DNA from: Stigmatella aurantiaca
Lineage (GTDB): Bacteria; Myxococcota; Myxococcia; Myxococcales; Myxococcaceae
Reading direction: 5' to 3'
DNA length: 64,000 nt
NCBI RefSeq assembly: GCF_900109545.1
Contig: NZ_FOAP01000014.1
Span: 160,646-224,645 of the forward strand
Part shown: positions 8,889 to 16,529 of the stretch, piece after piece
Layout: every line of letters starts with the position of its first letter
Numbering within the stretch: the stretch's first letter is position 1
Made by a program: the position numbers and the translations under genes
The notes under the pieces: generated by a model
What the model saw: the letters and a program-made list of their open reading frames with translations, nothing else
Told to the model about the DNA's origin: nothing
Database searches by the model: none

Positions 8889-9629
8889 ATGAACCTCCGA
8901 ACTTGCAGCGCACTCCGCCAAGCCGTTGCCATTGCTGTTGCCGGAGTCGTCGCTGGGTGCGCCACCTCTCCAGAGAGGCCTGAGACTCAAGAGGCGCCTG
9001 AGACCTACGCTTGGGCGCCTGTGCGCCCACCCGCTGTGCCCGGCACGGGCCTTCCCACCCCGGGGCAGCCAGGGCAGGTTCGCCCCCAGCCCCTGCCGCG
9101 GAGCCCGCACAAGCGCGTGTTGCCGCCTACCCGGGAGCCGGGCCTTTGGGCCGGAGACGCTCCTCATGCGTCACAGGAACCGGAGGCGAAACCCTCACCG
9201 GAGAGGCCCGGAGCGAACAGGAGGGACCCGCCTGCCCCGGTGACGGCGGAGCGCCGCCGCCGCCCAGAGTGCGAGCCCATCCCAGTGCCACACGCGGGCG
9301 AAGATCCCCCGCATAACGAGTGCGCCGATAGGTTTCCGCCGAACCGCTACCCCGGAAAGGACGTGCTCGTGGGCGGCAAGCGCTTTGATGCGCTGCAAGT
9401 CGGCGTGCGCGTGCTGTGGGAGATCAAGACCCATCGATTCGACGCGTATTCTGACTTCATCCAGCGGCAGACGATCTTGGAGCAAGTGCCATTGCTACAA
9501 GAAGAGCGGGACATCGCGGAGGCATGTGGATACGGCTTCGTCGTTGGGGTGAGCACCCAAGCCCACAAGGATGCGTTACTGCAACGGGATCCCAGACTTG
9601 ATATCGTCGTCACGGGGTGCATGCGATGA
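8889..9629 (+). CDS. Lipoprotein with C-terminal PD-(D/E)XK-like nuclease domain (candidate SitA-type toxin)
   Basis: 246 residues. The chosen ATG has AAAAGGA upstream and opens a signal peptide ending VAGVVAGCATS, a lipobox. A long Pro/Arg/Glu-rich region of low complexity (about 30-140) precedes a compact domain (about 140-246) that begins HNECADRFPPNRYPGKDV. Within it, FDAL (Asp167) followed by LWEIKTH (Glu178, Lys180) has the D-x(n)-E-x-K spacing of PD-(D/E)XK nucleases. From memory this resembles the myxobacterial family annotated DUF6310. A lipoprotein with a variable toxin-like tail and a coupled downstream partner matches SitA lipoprotein toxins, which myxobacteria pass to kin by TraA/TraB outer-membrane exchange. 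Nuclease activity and delivery route are inferred. Confidence 0.6.
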   Translation: MNLRTCSALRQAVAIAVAGVVAGCATSPERPETQEAPETYAWAPVRPPAVPGTGLPTPGQPGQVRPQPLPRSPHKRVLPPTREPGLWAGDAPHASQEPEAKPSPERPGANRRDPPAPVTAERRRRPECEPIPVPHAGEDPPHNECADRFPPNRYPGKDVLVGGKRFDALQVGVRVLWEIKTHRFDAYSDFIQRQTILEQVPLLQEERDIAEACGYGFVVGVSTQAHKDALLQRDPRLDIVVTGCMR

Positions 9630-10384
9630 CCAAGCGGAGAACCCTTATCCTCATCGTCTACGCGCCTGCGCTTGTAGGAGACGACGGCCGCACGCTCGCA
9701 GTCGTCCACGGAATCGAACGGGCGCTTCCCGGTGTGCGCTTGGAGTGGGAGCTGTCAAAGGCGGGGCGGCCCATCGCGTTGCCGCAACGCGATGGGTGGC
9801 TCGCTGAGGCGAGCGTGCGTGGGAAGTTTCCGCTGCTGTGCAACGGTGACGAGAGTTACCCCGTGACGGTTACAGGATGGGGAACACCTGCGCGCCAAAA
9901 CGCGGGCGGCCAGCCACAATTTGAAGTCCATGTAGAGTTGCCGCTGGATGCAGCCAGCATCGCAGTTGCGGCGGATCTGTTGGATGGCGTGGCAGAAGGC
10001 GCACACGCGTTCTGGGGGCGTGCAACGCCCGACGGCGCTGCGCTGGACATCGCGTATCAAATAGCCCCCACCCGGGAAGGGCCGCCGTCCCCACCCCGTG
10101 GGCTGCCCGCGCTCAAGCTCTTCAAAGATATTCGCGCGCCGGAGATTCCCTATTACCTCGGGTGGCTGAACTACTGGTCGGATGCTGCCGCTCGGGCTAT
10201 CGGCTTCCCGGATCCCTCGCGTGACGCGGACTTGCTCTCTCGGGCGCGGCGCACCGAGAGGGGCGGGTGGATCGTGCGGCTTACAGATACGCCGCTCGAT
10301 CTCGACATCCCCTCGCACCTAGAGGCGCTCTTACGCGCGTATGAGCGCTTCCCGGAGATTGGCGGGCGCGTGCCTCAGCGCTGA
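9626..10384 (+). CDS. Probable cognate immunity protein of the preceding lipoprotein
   Basis: 252 residues from the ATG that overlaps the upstream stop (ATGA), a tight coupling typical of toxin/immunity pairs. No signal peptide or membrane segment, so it is cytoplasmic, where a nuclease would act. The sequence opens MTKRRTLILIVYAP, has a mixed alpha/beta pattern and ends in a segment (DTPLDLDIPSHLEALLRAYERF) typical of the myxobacterial family annotated DUF5953 as far as I recall. No catalytic motif was recognised. GC content and third-position bias are a little lower than in flanking housekeeping genes, which would fit acquired DNA. The immunity role rests on gene order and coupling only. 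Confidence 0.5.
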   Translation: MTKRRTLILIVYAPALVGDDGRTLAVVHGIERALPGVRLEWELSKAGRPIALPQRDGWLAEASVRGKFPLLCNGDESYPVTVTGWGTPARQNAGGQPQFEVHVELPLDAASIAVAADLLDGVAEGAHAFWGRATPDGAALDIAYQIAPTREGPPSPPRGLPALKLFKDIRAPEIPYYLGWLNYWSDAAARAIGFPDPSRDADLLSRARRTERGGWIVRLTDTPLDLDIPSHLEALLRAYERFPEIGGRVPQR

Positions 10385-10469
10385 GTCACCGGGCCCGAAT
10401 TGGAGTCGGCCGACGCGGCACCACGGGGCAGGCTCAAGCTAGGCGGCCGGCTCCAGCGTGGCTACCAGC

Positions 10470-10547
10470 GTGGGCATCCGCGACCGCACCATCCTGGAGA
10501 CGCTGTACTCGACGGGCATGAGGCACATGGAGGCCGTCAACTTCAGT
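10470..10547 (+). pseudogene. Tyrosine recombinase (phage integrase family) fragment
   Basis: In one frame 26 codons read GIRDRTILETLYSTGMRHMEAVNFS, the unmistakable box I region of XerC/XerD-type tyrosine recombinases, including the catalytic Arg of TGMR. Upstream and downstream in the same frame the similarity ends and no start or remaining catalytic box (HxLRH, tyrosine) is found. This is a decayed remnant immediately behind the lipoprotein/immunity pair, evidence that a mobile element once sat here. Confidence 0.7.
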
Positions 10548-10628
10548 GCGTCAGCGCGTACAAGCCCAGGCAGTGCCTGAGAACTCTACGACGCGGCACC
10601 GGAACTCGCAGCGGATGCGCTCCTTGCC

Positions 10629-11720
10629 TCAGCGGCGGGGGGAGCTCCGGCCATGGAGCTCCTCCCGGAAGGCTTTAGCGACCTCCTCCTCCGTGGGGGG
10701 CTCGCCCTGGTTGCGCAGGAAGAGCTTCGACAGGACGCTGATGTAGCCCTCTCCGAAGAGGGTCGTCACCGCGATGGCCGTGGCCGCCGAGATGGCCGCC
10801 CCCACGACGGTGCCCACGCCCGGCACGAGCTTCAGCAGGCCCGAGACAATCGTCTGTCCCGAGAGTGTCGCCACCAGCCCCCCGCTCGCCGAGCTGATCA
10901 GCGTGGAGAGGAAGGCCTGGCTCAGGGGCAGGCCGAACACGGCGCTGATGCTCGCCAGCATGCCGATCTGCACCGGCACGATGACGAGCGCGTCCGAGAA
11001 GGGAATGGGCGTCGCGCCAATGGTGCCCGCCAGCGTGGCGGCGCTGCCCACGATGGCGTGGGCCCGCGTGCGCTTCTGCTCCACGCTCACCTTCTGCGCG
11101 GCGGCGAAGGCGTTGCGCTGGGCCTCGGGCACCAGCTCCATCGTCACGTCCACGAGTTCCTGGAGCCCGCGCGGCTCCAGCACGTGCCCCTCGTCGTCCT
11201 GCTCGCGCAGCGCACGGACCCGCATGGCGTTGCGCGCCACGGGCATGAGCTGGAGCACCTGCTCCCGGAAGCCCTGGTCCGAGCGGGCCTTGGTGATGAC
11301 CGCCACCACCGGCATGTACCGGGCGAGCATCTCCGCCACGGCCGTCTCCCCCTGCTCCACCCGGCGCGAGTCCTCGGAGAGGCACACCCAGGCCACGTGC
11401 AGGTGGCGCTTCGCGTCCGCGTCCATCGAGCGTGCGCGCACCTCTGCCTCCAGTTGGCGCGTCGTCTCCGCGTACTGGTCCATCTCCAACCCGCGGGTGT
11501 CGAGGATGGTGAGGGGCAGCCCCTCCTTCGAATACTCCCGCGCGCTTCGGGTCACCGGGCGGCCCTGGCCCGTCTCCGCCAGGTTGCCCTGGAAGACGGC
11601 ATTCACCAGGGTGCTCTTGCCCACCCCGCTGCGCCCGGCGATGACGATGTTGACCCGCCCCCGCTTGCTCAGCGCTTCCTCCAGCTGGCGCCGCACCTCA
11701 TCCGCGAGGTTGAAATCCAT
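10629..11720 (-). CDS. Era/YcjF-like GTPase with C-terminal DUF697-type membrane segment
   Basis: P-loop GTPase of 363 residues: G1 GRSGVGKST (29-37), a G2-region threonine in RPVTRS, G3 DTRG (74-77) and a G4-like TKAR (143-146), a departure from NKxD. The C-terminal third (about 215-345) is rich in Gly/Ala/Ile hydrophobic stretches (IVGSAATLAGTIGATPIPFSDALVIVPVQ), matching the YcjF/DUF697 region, thought to associate with membranes. Family members are linked to stress and envelope processes, but precise roles are unknown. It is last in a minus-strand run after the kinase and MBL-like genes, 21 bases behind the latter, so probably co-transcribed. Confidence 0.8.
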   Translation of the reverse strand: MDFNLADEVRRQLEEALSKRGRVNIVIAGRSGVGKSTLVNAVFQGNLAETGQGRPVTRSAREYSKEGLPLTILDTRGLEMDQYAETTRQLEAEVRARSMDADAKRHLHVAWVCLSEDSRRVEQGETAVAEMLARYMPVVAVITKARSDQGFREQVLQLMPVARNAMRVRALREQDDEGHVLEPRGLQELVDVTMELVPEAQRNAFAAAQKVSVEQKRTRAHAIVGSAATLAGTIGATPIPFSDALVIVPVQIGMLASISAVFGLPLSQAFLSTLISSASGGLVATLSGQTIVSGLLKLVPGVGTVVGAAISAATAIAVTTLFGEGYISVLSKLFLRNQGEPPTEEEVAKAFREELHGRSSPRR

Positions 11721-11741
11721 GGAAGAGCCTTTCTGGACTGC

Positions 11742-12461
11742 TCAGAGGTAGGTGGCGGCCTGGCGAAGCGCCTGGGCGGCCTCGGACCCCGAGGCGACCT
11801 TTTCATGCGAGACGATGAGCCTCACCAGCCCCGGCAGGGCCGCGTAGCGCTCCAGGTCCGCGCGCAGCGCCTTGGCATCCTTGACCAACAGGAGCTTCGC
11901 CAGGCGGGAGACCCGGGGCCCCGGCGCGGAGCCCAGGAGCGTGGTGAAGAGAAAGCCGAGCACGTCGCGCTTGCGGTCCATGTTGAAGACCGCATCGTTC
12001 AGCACCACCGTGGTGCCGTCCTTCGAGCGCACGAGCATGGCCCCTTCGGCCTCCTTCACCCCGTGCAGCATCTCCAGCCGCACGTCCTCGCCGTGGGGAA
12101 AGTCCTCGTAGACGCCATCCACCGGGACCTTCTCCTCCACCTCCCGCCGGCCGCCCGAGGGCGCGAAGACGCGGAGCGAGGGGTAGCGCTGCTTGTACGC
12201 GGGGGCATCGAGCCGGTGCATCTTGTTCGGCACGAGGAGGCTCGACAGCGGACCGAGCGCCTCCAGCTCACGCTGCACCGGCTCTTCCAGTGCGATGCCG
12301 TTGTGGATGACGAGGGTGCCGTCGTCCCGGCGTACGACGGTCATGACCCGCTTGAGGGACATGCGCGGCAGGGCGCCCTCGACACGCCAGAGGTTCTCCG
12401 CGAGCCGCTCCAGCGGGCCGTGCGGCAAGACAGTCCAAGGGGAGGCGGAATTCGTGGCCAT
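11742..12461 (-). CDS. DUF4336-like protein (metallo-beta-lactamase-related fold)
   Basis: 239 residues, no signal peptide. LAENLWRVEGALPRMSLKRVMTVVR, then LVIHNGIALEE and LLVPNKMHRLDAPAYKQRYP, resemble DUF4336 proteins. These share the metallo-beta-lactamase fold but lack the full HxHxDH metal motif; only scattered histidines (NKMHRLD, LHGV, VSHEK) occur here. The role of this family is not established. It lies between the kinase gene (52 bases upstream) and the GTPase gene (21 bases downstream) on the same strand. Confidence is good that it is a real gene, moderate for the family. Confidence 0.65.
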   Translation of the reverse strand: MATNSASPWTVLPHGPLERLAENLWRVEGALPRMSLKRVMTVVRRDDGTLVIHNGIALEEPVQRELEALGPLSSLLVPNKMHRLDAPAYKQRYPSLRVFAPSGGRREVEEKVPVDGVYEDFPHGEDVRLEMLHGVKEAEGAMLVRSKDGTTVVLNDAVFNMDRKRDVLGFLFTTLLGSAPGPRVSRLAKLLLVKDAKALRADLERYAALPGLVRLIVSHEKVASGSEAAQALRQAATYL

Positions 12462-12513
12462 ACCTCTTTCTACCGCAAGGCCTCTCCGAAGAGCGGCCCT
12501 GAGAGCCCTGTGT

Positions 12514-14382
12514 CTACAGGGCCACTGCGGGGACCACCGTCGTCACCGCGCGCACCTGCCGCTGGAGCGTCCAGTAGTGGCGCTGGAAGGGCAGGTTGAG
12601 CGGGTCCAGGGCCAGGGCCTTGGCGTAGCAGTCGATGGCGGGGCGCAGGGCGTTCTGGGTCTCCAGTTGCCGGGCCCGCGTCAGGAACGCCCGCGACTTC
12701 TCCTCCGCGCCAGGCCGGGCCGTGAGGAAGGCCTTGCGCAGGGGCTCCACGGACTCCTGGGACACCCCGGCGGCCATGCACCGGGCGATGCCATGGGCGT
12801 TGCCCCGGGTGGCGTCGAAACCCACGCGCGACAGGGGGTCCCCCAGCGTGCGCCGCGCCGCATCCACGCGGGCGCCCAGCGTCATCAACTCCTTGCGCTG
12901 GCCCGCGGGCAACGGGCGCTGCCGGAAGTCCCCCAGCTTGCGCAGCGCCGTCTCCGCGCGCTGGCGCACCTCCTCGAAGCTGGCCGACGGCGCCAGGCCC
13001 AGCAGGACATAGGGGTCATGCATCAGCGCGGCGGTGCGGGACAGGAGCTGGGCCAGCTCTGGATCGGCCGGCGGCTCCGCGGACTCCACCTTGGGCGGCG
13101 CGGTGCGCGCGAGCACCTGGGCGAGCATCTGCCGCAGCGGCTCCGAGGGCTCGGCGAAGCGGACGGAGAAGCCCGCGGCGATACCGAGGATGTGAGCCTC
13201 GTCCTTGGACACGTGCCTCACCACATCGGCGATGCACAGGAGCGACTTCCCCTGGAAGGTGAGCTCCATGGGCAGCCGGGCCGCCCGCTGCGGCAACGGC
13301 CCGTCATGCGCGATGAAGAGGCCGTCGGGCCGCACCTCCCGGACATCCACGGTGTGCGTCCCCTGCCCCGCGAGGCCCCGCACCCGGACCTGAAGGCCCG
13401 CCTGAGGCGTGAGCGTGGGCGTAGGCGCGGGCTCACGCGCGGGCGCGGCCTCGCGCACGGGCGCCTGGGGCGCGGCCTCGAGCAGCGCGGCACGGAACTC
13501 CCGGGCGCTCTGGAAGCGCTCCTCGGGGCGCCGGGCGATGGCCCGCATCAACACCTCGGAGAGGGCCTTGGGCACCCGCGCATCGATGACATGGGGCGGC
13601 AGGGGCCGGACCTCGGGCTGGCCGAGCAGCACCTCGCCCATGCGCCCCCCGCCGAAAGGCAGGCGGCCCGTGACGAGCCGGTAGCCCACCACGCCCAGCG
13701 AATACACATCCATGCGGGTGTCGGCCGCGGTGGTCTCCCACTGCTCCGGCGCCATGTAGGCCGGAGAGCCCAGGGCCATGCCGGCGTTCAGCTCGTCCTG
13801 GGAGAAGCTGGCGGCCAGGACGCTGACCATGCCGAAGTCGAGCACCTTCACCCGGGGCGTCCCGTCCTTGGGACGGGTGAGCACGAGGTTGTCGGGCTTG
13901 AGGTCCCGGTGAACCACGCCGCGGGAGTGCGCGGCCTCCAGCCCTTCGAGCACCTGGCCCAGCATCCACACCACATCCGCGCACGGCAGGGGCAGCGGCA
14001 ACGACGAGAAGGACTCGCCCGCCACGTACTCCATCAGCAGGCTCGGCAGGCCTCCGGGCCCCGGGCGCGCATCGAGAATGCGGGTGACGCTGGGGTGCAC
14101 CACGCGAGCGGCCACGTGGGTCTCCACGTAGAACCGGTCCTTCACGGTGGGGTTGGAGGCCAGGTGCGGGTGCAGCACCTTCAGGGCGAACTCCGCCCCG
14201 GTGGACATGTGCTGGGCGAGGTACACGGTGCCAGTCGCCCCCGAGCCCAGCTGCTTCTGGAGCACGAGCGGCCCGTGCAGCAGCCCGCCCTGGGCTGACC
14301 CCTCCTCCGGCCGGGACGAGCCCGGAAGAGACGGGCAGACCGTCCGGATCGGATGTTCAATCTGGCAACGAACACATCCCAT
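12514..14382 (-). CDS. Serine/threonine protein kinase with PilZ-like, J-like and TPR-like regions
   Basis: Cytosolic Hanks-type kinase, 622 residues from the ATG reading MGCVRCQIEH (a GGGGTGG element precedes it; a start 48 bases further up lacks support). Kinase domain about 38-300: glycine loop GSGATGTVY (46-54), Lys68, HRDLKPDN (158-165), DFG (182-184), APE (211-213). A Pro/Ala linker leads to a region (about 330-430) with VDVREVRPDGLFI resembling PilZ domains of myxobacterial proteins. Then comes DPYVLLGLAPSASFEEVRQ, a DnaJ-like helical hairpin lacking HPD, and a C-terminal TPR-like stretch (AIDCYAKALALDPLN). The N-terminal CVRC...C cluster may bind metal. No membrane segment. If the PilZ part binds cyclic di-GMP, the kinase would link the two signals; this is inferred. 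Confidence 0.85.
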   Translation of the reverse strand: MGCVRCQIEHPIRTVCPSLPGSSRPEEGSAQGGLLHGPLVLQKQLGSGATGTVYLAQHMSTGAEFALKVLHPHLASNPTVKDRFYVETHVAARVVHPSVTRILDARPGPGGLPSLLMEYVAGESFSSLPLPLPCADVVWMLGQVLEGLEAAHSRGVVHRDLKPDNLVLTRPKDGTPRVKVLDFGMVSVLAASFSQDELNAGMALGSPAYMAPEQWETTAADTRMDVYSLGVVGYRLVTGRLPFGGGRMGEVLLGQPEVRPLPPHVIDARVPKALSEVLMRAIARRPEERFQSAREFRAALLEAAPQAPVREAAPAREPAPTPTLTPQAGLQVRVRGLAGQGTHTVDVREVRPDGLFIAHDGPLPQRAARLPMELTFQGKSLLCIADVVRHVSKDEAHILGIAAGFSVRFAEPSEPLRQMLAQVLARTAPPKVESAEPPADPELAQLLSRTAALMHDPYVLLGLAPSASFEEVRQRAETALRKLGDFRQRPLPAGQRKELMTLGARVDAARRTLGDPLSRVGFDATRGNAHGIARCMAAGVSQESVEPLRKAFLTARPGAEEKSRAFLTRARQLETQNALRPAIDCYAKALALDPLNLPFQRHYWTLQRQVRAVTTVVPAVAL

Positions 14383-14598
14383 CGACGCCACCCCATGAAA
14401 GTCCCGCCAACACGGCTGGGAGGGGGGCACTGCAACCTTCGTGCAGGGGGTTCAACGTTCGCAGGTGAACACGCCAACCGCACGAAGAGACGACTTTGGG
14501 TAAAAAGGAACGTCTGCTGGGGGTGTCATTTTTTCTGGGCCCCCCGGCAAACTTTTCGCCCCCGCCCGCCCTCCGGACGGGGGGACACGGGCGATCGG

Positions 14599-15273
14599 CT
14601 ACCGCTTCCGGGCGTTGGCGGCGCGCTGGATCGGCGTGAGCTTCTGCCGCTCCTCCTCGCCGCGCATCCAGGCCTTCATCGAGGGCACCACCTGCTTGGT
14701 CCAGGCCTTGCCCGCCCGCACCGCGAGGAAGGCCTCCACCAGGGCGTTCACCAGGGCGGAGAGCTGCTCGGTGAGGGCCAGCCGCTCCGCGAGCTGGGAG
14801 TCATCGTCCTCGCTCATCAGGGCCGGCAGCTTCGCGGCGCGGATGTCGAGGAACTCCGCGTCCAATGAGACTTCGAAGGCCCGCTCCCCGTGGGTGAGCA
14901 GCAGGCGCGCCTGGTGCACGAGCAGCCCCTTGTCCAGAGCGCGCTTCACCTGCTCCGAGTAGGGCGCCTGGGCGCCCTTGGCGGACAGCTCGGTCACCTC
15001 CCCGCTCACGCCCTTGAGCACGATGCGCCCCACCAGGAGCACCGTGACGCCCACCTTCTCGTACTCCGTCACCGGCTCGCCGGCCTCGGAGTTCCACAGC
15101 AGCCAGGTGAGGAACTCGCGCCCCAGGTACGTCCGGCCGCGCAGCAGCGCCTCGCGCGCTTTGCCACGTTCGGCTTCTGCGGCGTCCTCTTTCTCCTCGG
15201 TGGCGGCGCCGTCGATGCCGACGTCCCCACGCATGAAGGCCGCTTCGGCCCGGGCCTCTTCACGCCTCCCCAT
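14599..15273 (-). CDS. RdgC-like protein, C-terminal half encoded separately
   Basis: 224 residues. GREFLTWLLWNSE followed by VTVLLVGRIVLKG, then LDAEFLDIRAAKLP and TEQLSALVNALVEAFL, matches the second half of RdgC, the ring-forming DNA-binding protein that restrains RecA in proteobacteria. The first half is encoded by the gene just upstream, which this gene overlaps by 14 bases. The ATG has a perfect GGAGGTGAG ribosome site inside the end of that gene. A single 300-residue RdgC chain is thus made as two polypeptides. The N-terminal 45 residues are charged and not RdgC-like. Function in recombination or replication is inferred from the family. Confidence 0.65.
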   Translation of the reverse strand: MGRREEARAEAAFMRGDVGIDGAATEEKEDAAEAERGKAREALLRGRTYLGREFLTWLLWNSEAGEPVTEYEKVGVTVLLVGRIVLKGVSGEVTELSAKGAQAPYSEQVKRALDKGLLVHQARLLLTHGERAFEVSLDAEFLDIRAAKLPALMSEDDDSQLAERLALTEQLSALVNALVEAFLAVRAGKAWTKQVVPSMKAWMRGEEERQKLTPIQRAANARKR

Positions 15274-15898
15274 GGCTCACCTCCGCGGACAGCTCCACGC
15301 CCAGCAGCTCGGCGGTGGGCCCCAGCGAGGCCTCCGCGAGGCCGTTTCGCTCCGCCATGGCGGCGGGCACCAGCGGCAACAGCTTCACCTTGAAGGCGGT
15401 CTCCACGGCGTTCATCACCTCTTCCACGGCGGTGCGCGAGGCAGCCCAGATCTGAAGCTGGCGGGCCTCCACGTTCCAGCTCAGGTCATGCACCTTGGTG
15501 CCTGGCACGGCGCGGTTGCGCAGCATCTGCCGCAGCCCGGCGCGGCCCTCGGCCTTCTCCGAGCGGCCCGGCGGCCGGCCCTTCTCCTTCTCGAAGGCGG
15601 CGGACCACTTGTTGAGCTCGGCGCGCAGCACGGGGCCGGGCACCTTGAGCGTGTCCACGCGGTAGGCGAACAGGGTGTACTCGCCATAGGAGACGCTGCC
15701 GGGAGAGAAGTCGGTGCCCTCCGAGTTCTCCAGCTCGACGAAGCCGGAGGCGCGCTCCTCCTCGCTCTTGCGGTCAATGGGTTCGAAGGCACGGGCCTTG
15801 AGCGCTCGGACGAGCGAGCGCTTGAGGTCCGCGGGCGCGTCCTCGGCAGGCTCGACGAGGAAGCGCGAGAAGGTGACAGCTCCACGCAGGACGGGCAT
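15260..15898 (-). CDS. RdgC-like protein, N-terminal half encoded separately
   Basis: 212 residues from the ATG opening MPVLRGAVTFSRFLVEP. The pattern follows the N-terminal half of RdgC: FEPIDRKSEEERASGFVELE (the position of CGSQD...GWVPP in E. coli), YTLFAYRVDTLKVPGPVLRAELNKWSAAFEKEKGR, LRQMLRNRAVPGTKVHDLSWN and the final TAFKVKLLPLVPAAM. It stops where the second half begins and overlaps the next gene by 14 bases. Because an independent strong ribosome site serves the next gene, this looks like a genuine split rather than a sequencing frameshift. In-frame sequence upstream of the chosen start is low-complexity and not included. Confidence 0.7.
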   Translation of the reverse strand: MPVLRGAVTFSRFLVEPAEDAPADLKRSLVRALKARAFEPIDRKSEEERASGFVELENSEGTDFSPGSVSYGEYTLFAYRVDTLKVPGPVLRAELNKWSAAFEKEKGRPPGRSEKAEGRAGLRQMLRNRAVPGTKVHDLSWNVEARQLQIWAASRTAVEEVMNAVETAFKVKLLPLVPAAMAERNGLAEASLGPTAELLGVELSAEVSHGEA

Positions 15899-15976
15899 GA
15901 GGCGCGGCAGGATGAGGAGGGCGCACGTCCCCGTCAAGCCACACGGAGTACGCGCCCCGGCAGGCCTCATGCCTCC

Positions 15977-16017
15977 AAAAAGAATCGGGAAGGAGCCACC
16001 CCCGTAGCTCCTTCCCG
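15977..16017 (-). terminator. Strong intrinsic terminator of the candidate small RNA
   Basis: An 11-base perfect stem (CGGGAAGGAGC with GCTCCTTCCCG, 15986-15996 and 16007-16017) with a 10-base loop is followed on the minus strand by GATTCTTTTT. It lies about 80 bases upstream of the RdgC N-half start and belongs to a transcript beginning further right. No protein gene ends just before it. Confidence 0.85.
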
Positions 16018-16150
16018 ACAGACCACCCCGTTGCTTCCCCTCTTCCCCACTTCCCCAATCGTGTTCCGCCCCGCCCAACCCCCCGACCCGCCCGAACTCC
16101 CCGACCGCCCCGACCCCGCCCCGCCACTCCAACCCCGCGTGCTTCTTGCG
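15977..16150 (-). ncRNA. Candidate G-rich small RNA
   Basis: A transcript of about 170 bases is predicted from a sigma54-type promoter (16161-16176) to a strong intrinsic terminator (15977-16017). No credible reading frame occupies it. The minus strand is extremely G-rich and C-poor between about 16040 and 16140, with many runs of three to six G separated by one to four bases, enough to form G-quadruplexes. The sigma54-regulated developmental small RNA Pxr of Cystobacterineae has the same architecture (sigma54 promoter, terminator hairpin), but I cannot show sequence identity. Existence as an RNA is inferred from promoter and terminator. Confidence 0.45.
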
Positions 16151-16160
16151 GATGAGCAAT

Positions 16161-16176
16161 AGCATCCCGCGTGCCA
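16161..16176 (-). promoter_or_regulatory. Sigma54 (-24/-12) promoter candidate
   Basis: Minus-strand TGGCACGCGGGATGCT matches the sigma54 consensus TGGCACG-N4-TTGCW with one change (ATGC for TTGC), and the GG and GC elements are correctly spaced. Transcription would start near 16150 and run through the G-rich stretch to the terminator at 15977-16017. Confidence 0.5.
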
Positions 16177-16313
16177 GCCCCGTCCCGGCCGTATCCCCCA
16201 GTCATTTCAATGAGTTACCCAGCACATGCCCCAAGGCCGGTCCCGGAGGGAGGTAAGACTTACCGCCCCCGTACATTCCGGCCTTCCGGGGCGAGGCGCC
16301 AGAACCGCCGTGC

Positions 16314-16520
16314 TCAGGGCGTCACCGGCTGGCGGACGACACACGTGCCCGAGGGTTCATCCCAAGCGCCCCCTGCATCGAGACACGCGTCGATGCGCCA
16401 CCATCGGCCGCAGTACGGAACCACGACGGCCATCAACGCCAGCGCGATGATGCTCAACCCGATGAAGATTCTACGAGGCATCTTCATGGGCTCGCTCCAG
16501 GCAACAGGGACATCGGTCAT
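16314..16520 (-). CDS. Small single-pass membrane protein, unknown
   Basis: 68 residues. The ATG is preceded by GGGAGAAGAC. One hydrophobic helix (RIFIGLSIIALALMAVVVPYC, about 17-37) anchors a short exported tail with the motif DACLDAGGAWDEPSGTC, a Cys-bearing pattern common in small myxobacterial proteins. It begins nine bases after the end of the upstream immunity-like gene, so it is probably in the same operon. No function can be assigned. Confidence 0.55.
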   Translation of the reverse strand: MTDVPVAWSEPMKMPRRIFIGLSIIALALMAVVVPYCGRWWRIDACLDAGGAWDEPSGTCVVRQPVTP

Positions 16521-16529
16521 GTCTTCTCC

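Noticed and set aside
4916..8965. A very long open frame on the minus strand opposite the GH81 gene
   Set aside because: It mirrors the codon structure of the real gene, has Val/Gly/Arg/His-rich composition and no domain resemblance; long antisense frames are expected at this GC content.
10548..10628. Continuation of the recombinase fragment in another frame, or a transposase piece
   Set aside because: No further catalytic box or transposase motif could be read in any frame.
14500..14590. Hairpins with G/C runs and a T-tract after the RdgC C-half gene
   Set aside because: The T-tract sits in a loop and not after a stem on the transcribed strand, so a terminator call is not supported.
15501..15530. 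TGGCACGGCGCGGTTGC as a sigma54 promoter inside the RdgC N-half gene
   Set aside because: Spacing between GG and GC elements is two bases too long and it lies within a coding region on the opposite strand.
16180..16313. tRNA-like gene near the immunity-like genes
   Set aside because: No TPsiC loop (GTTCRA) or cloverleaf arms could be drawn; the pairing seen is short and GC-driven.
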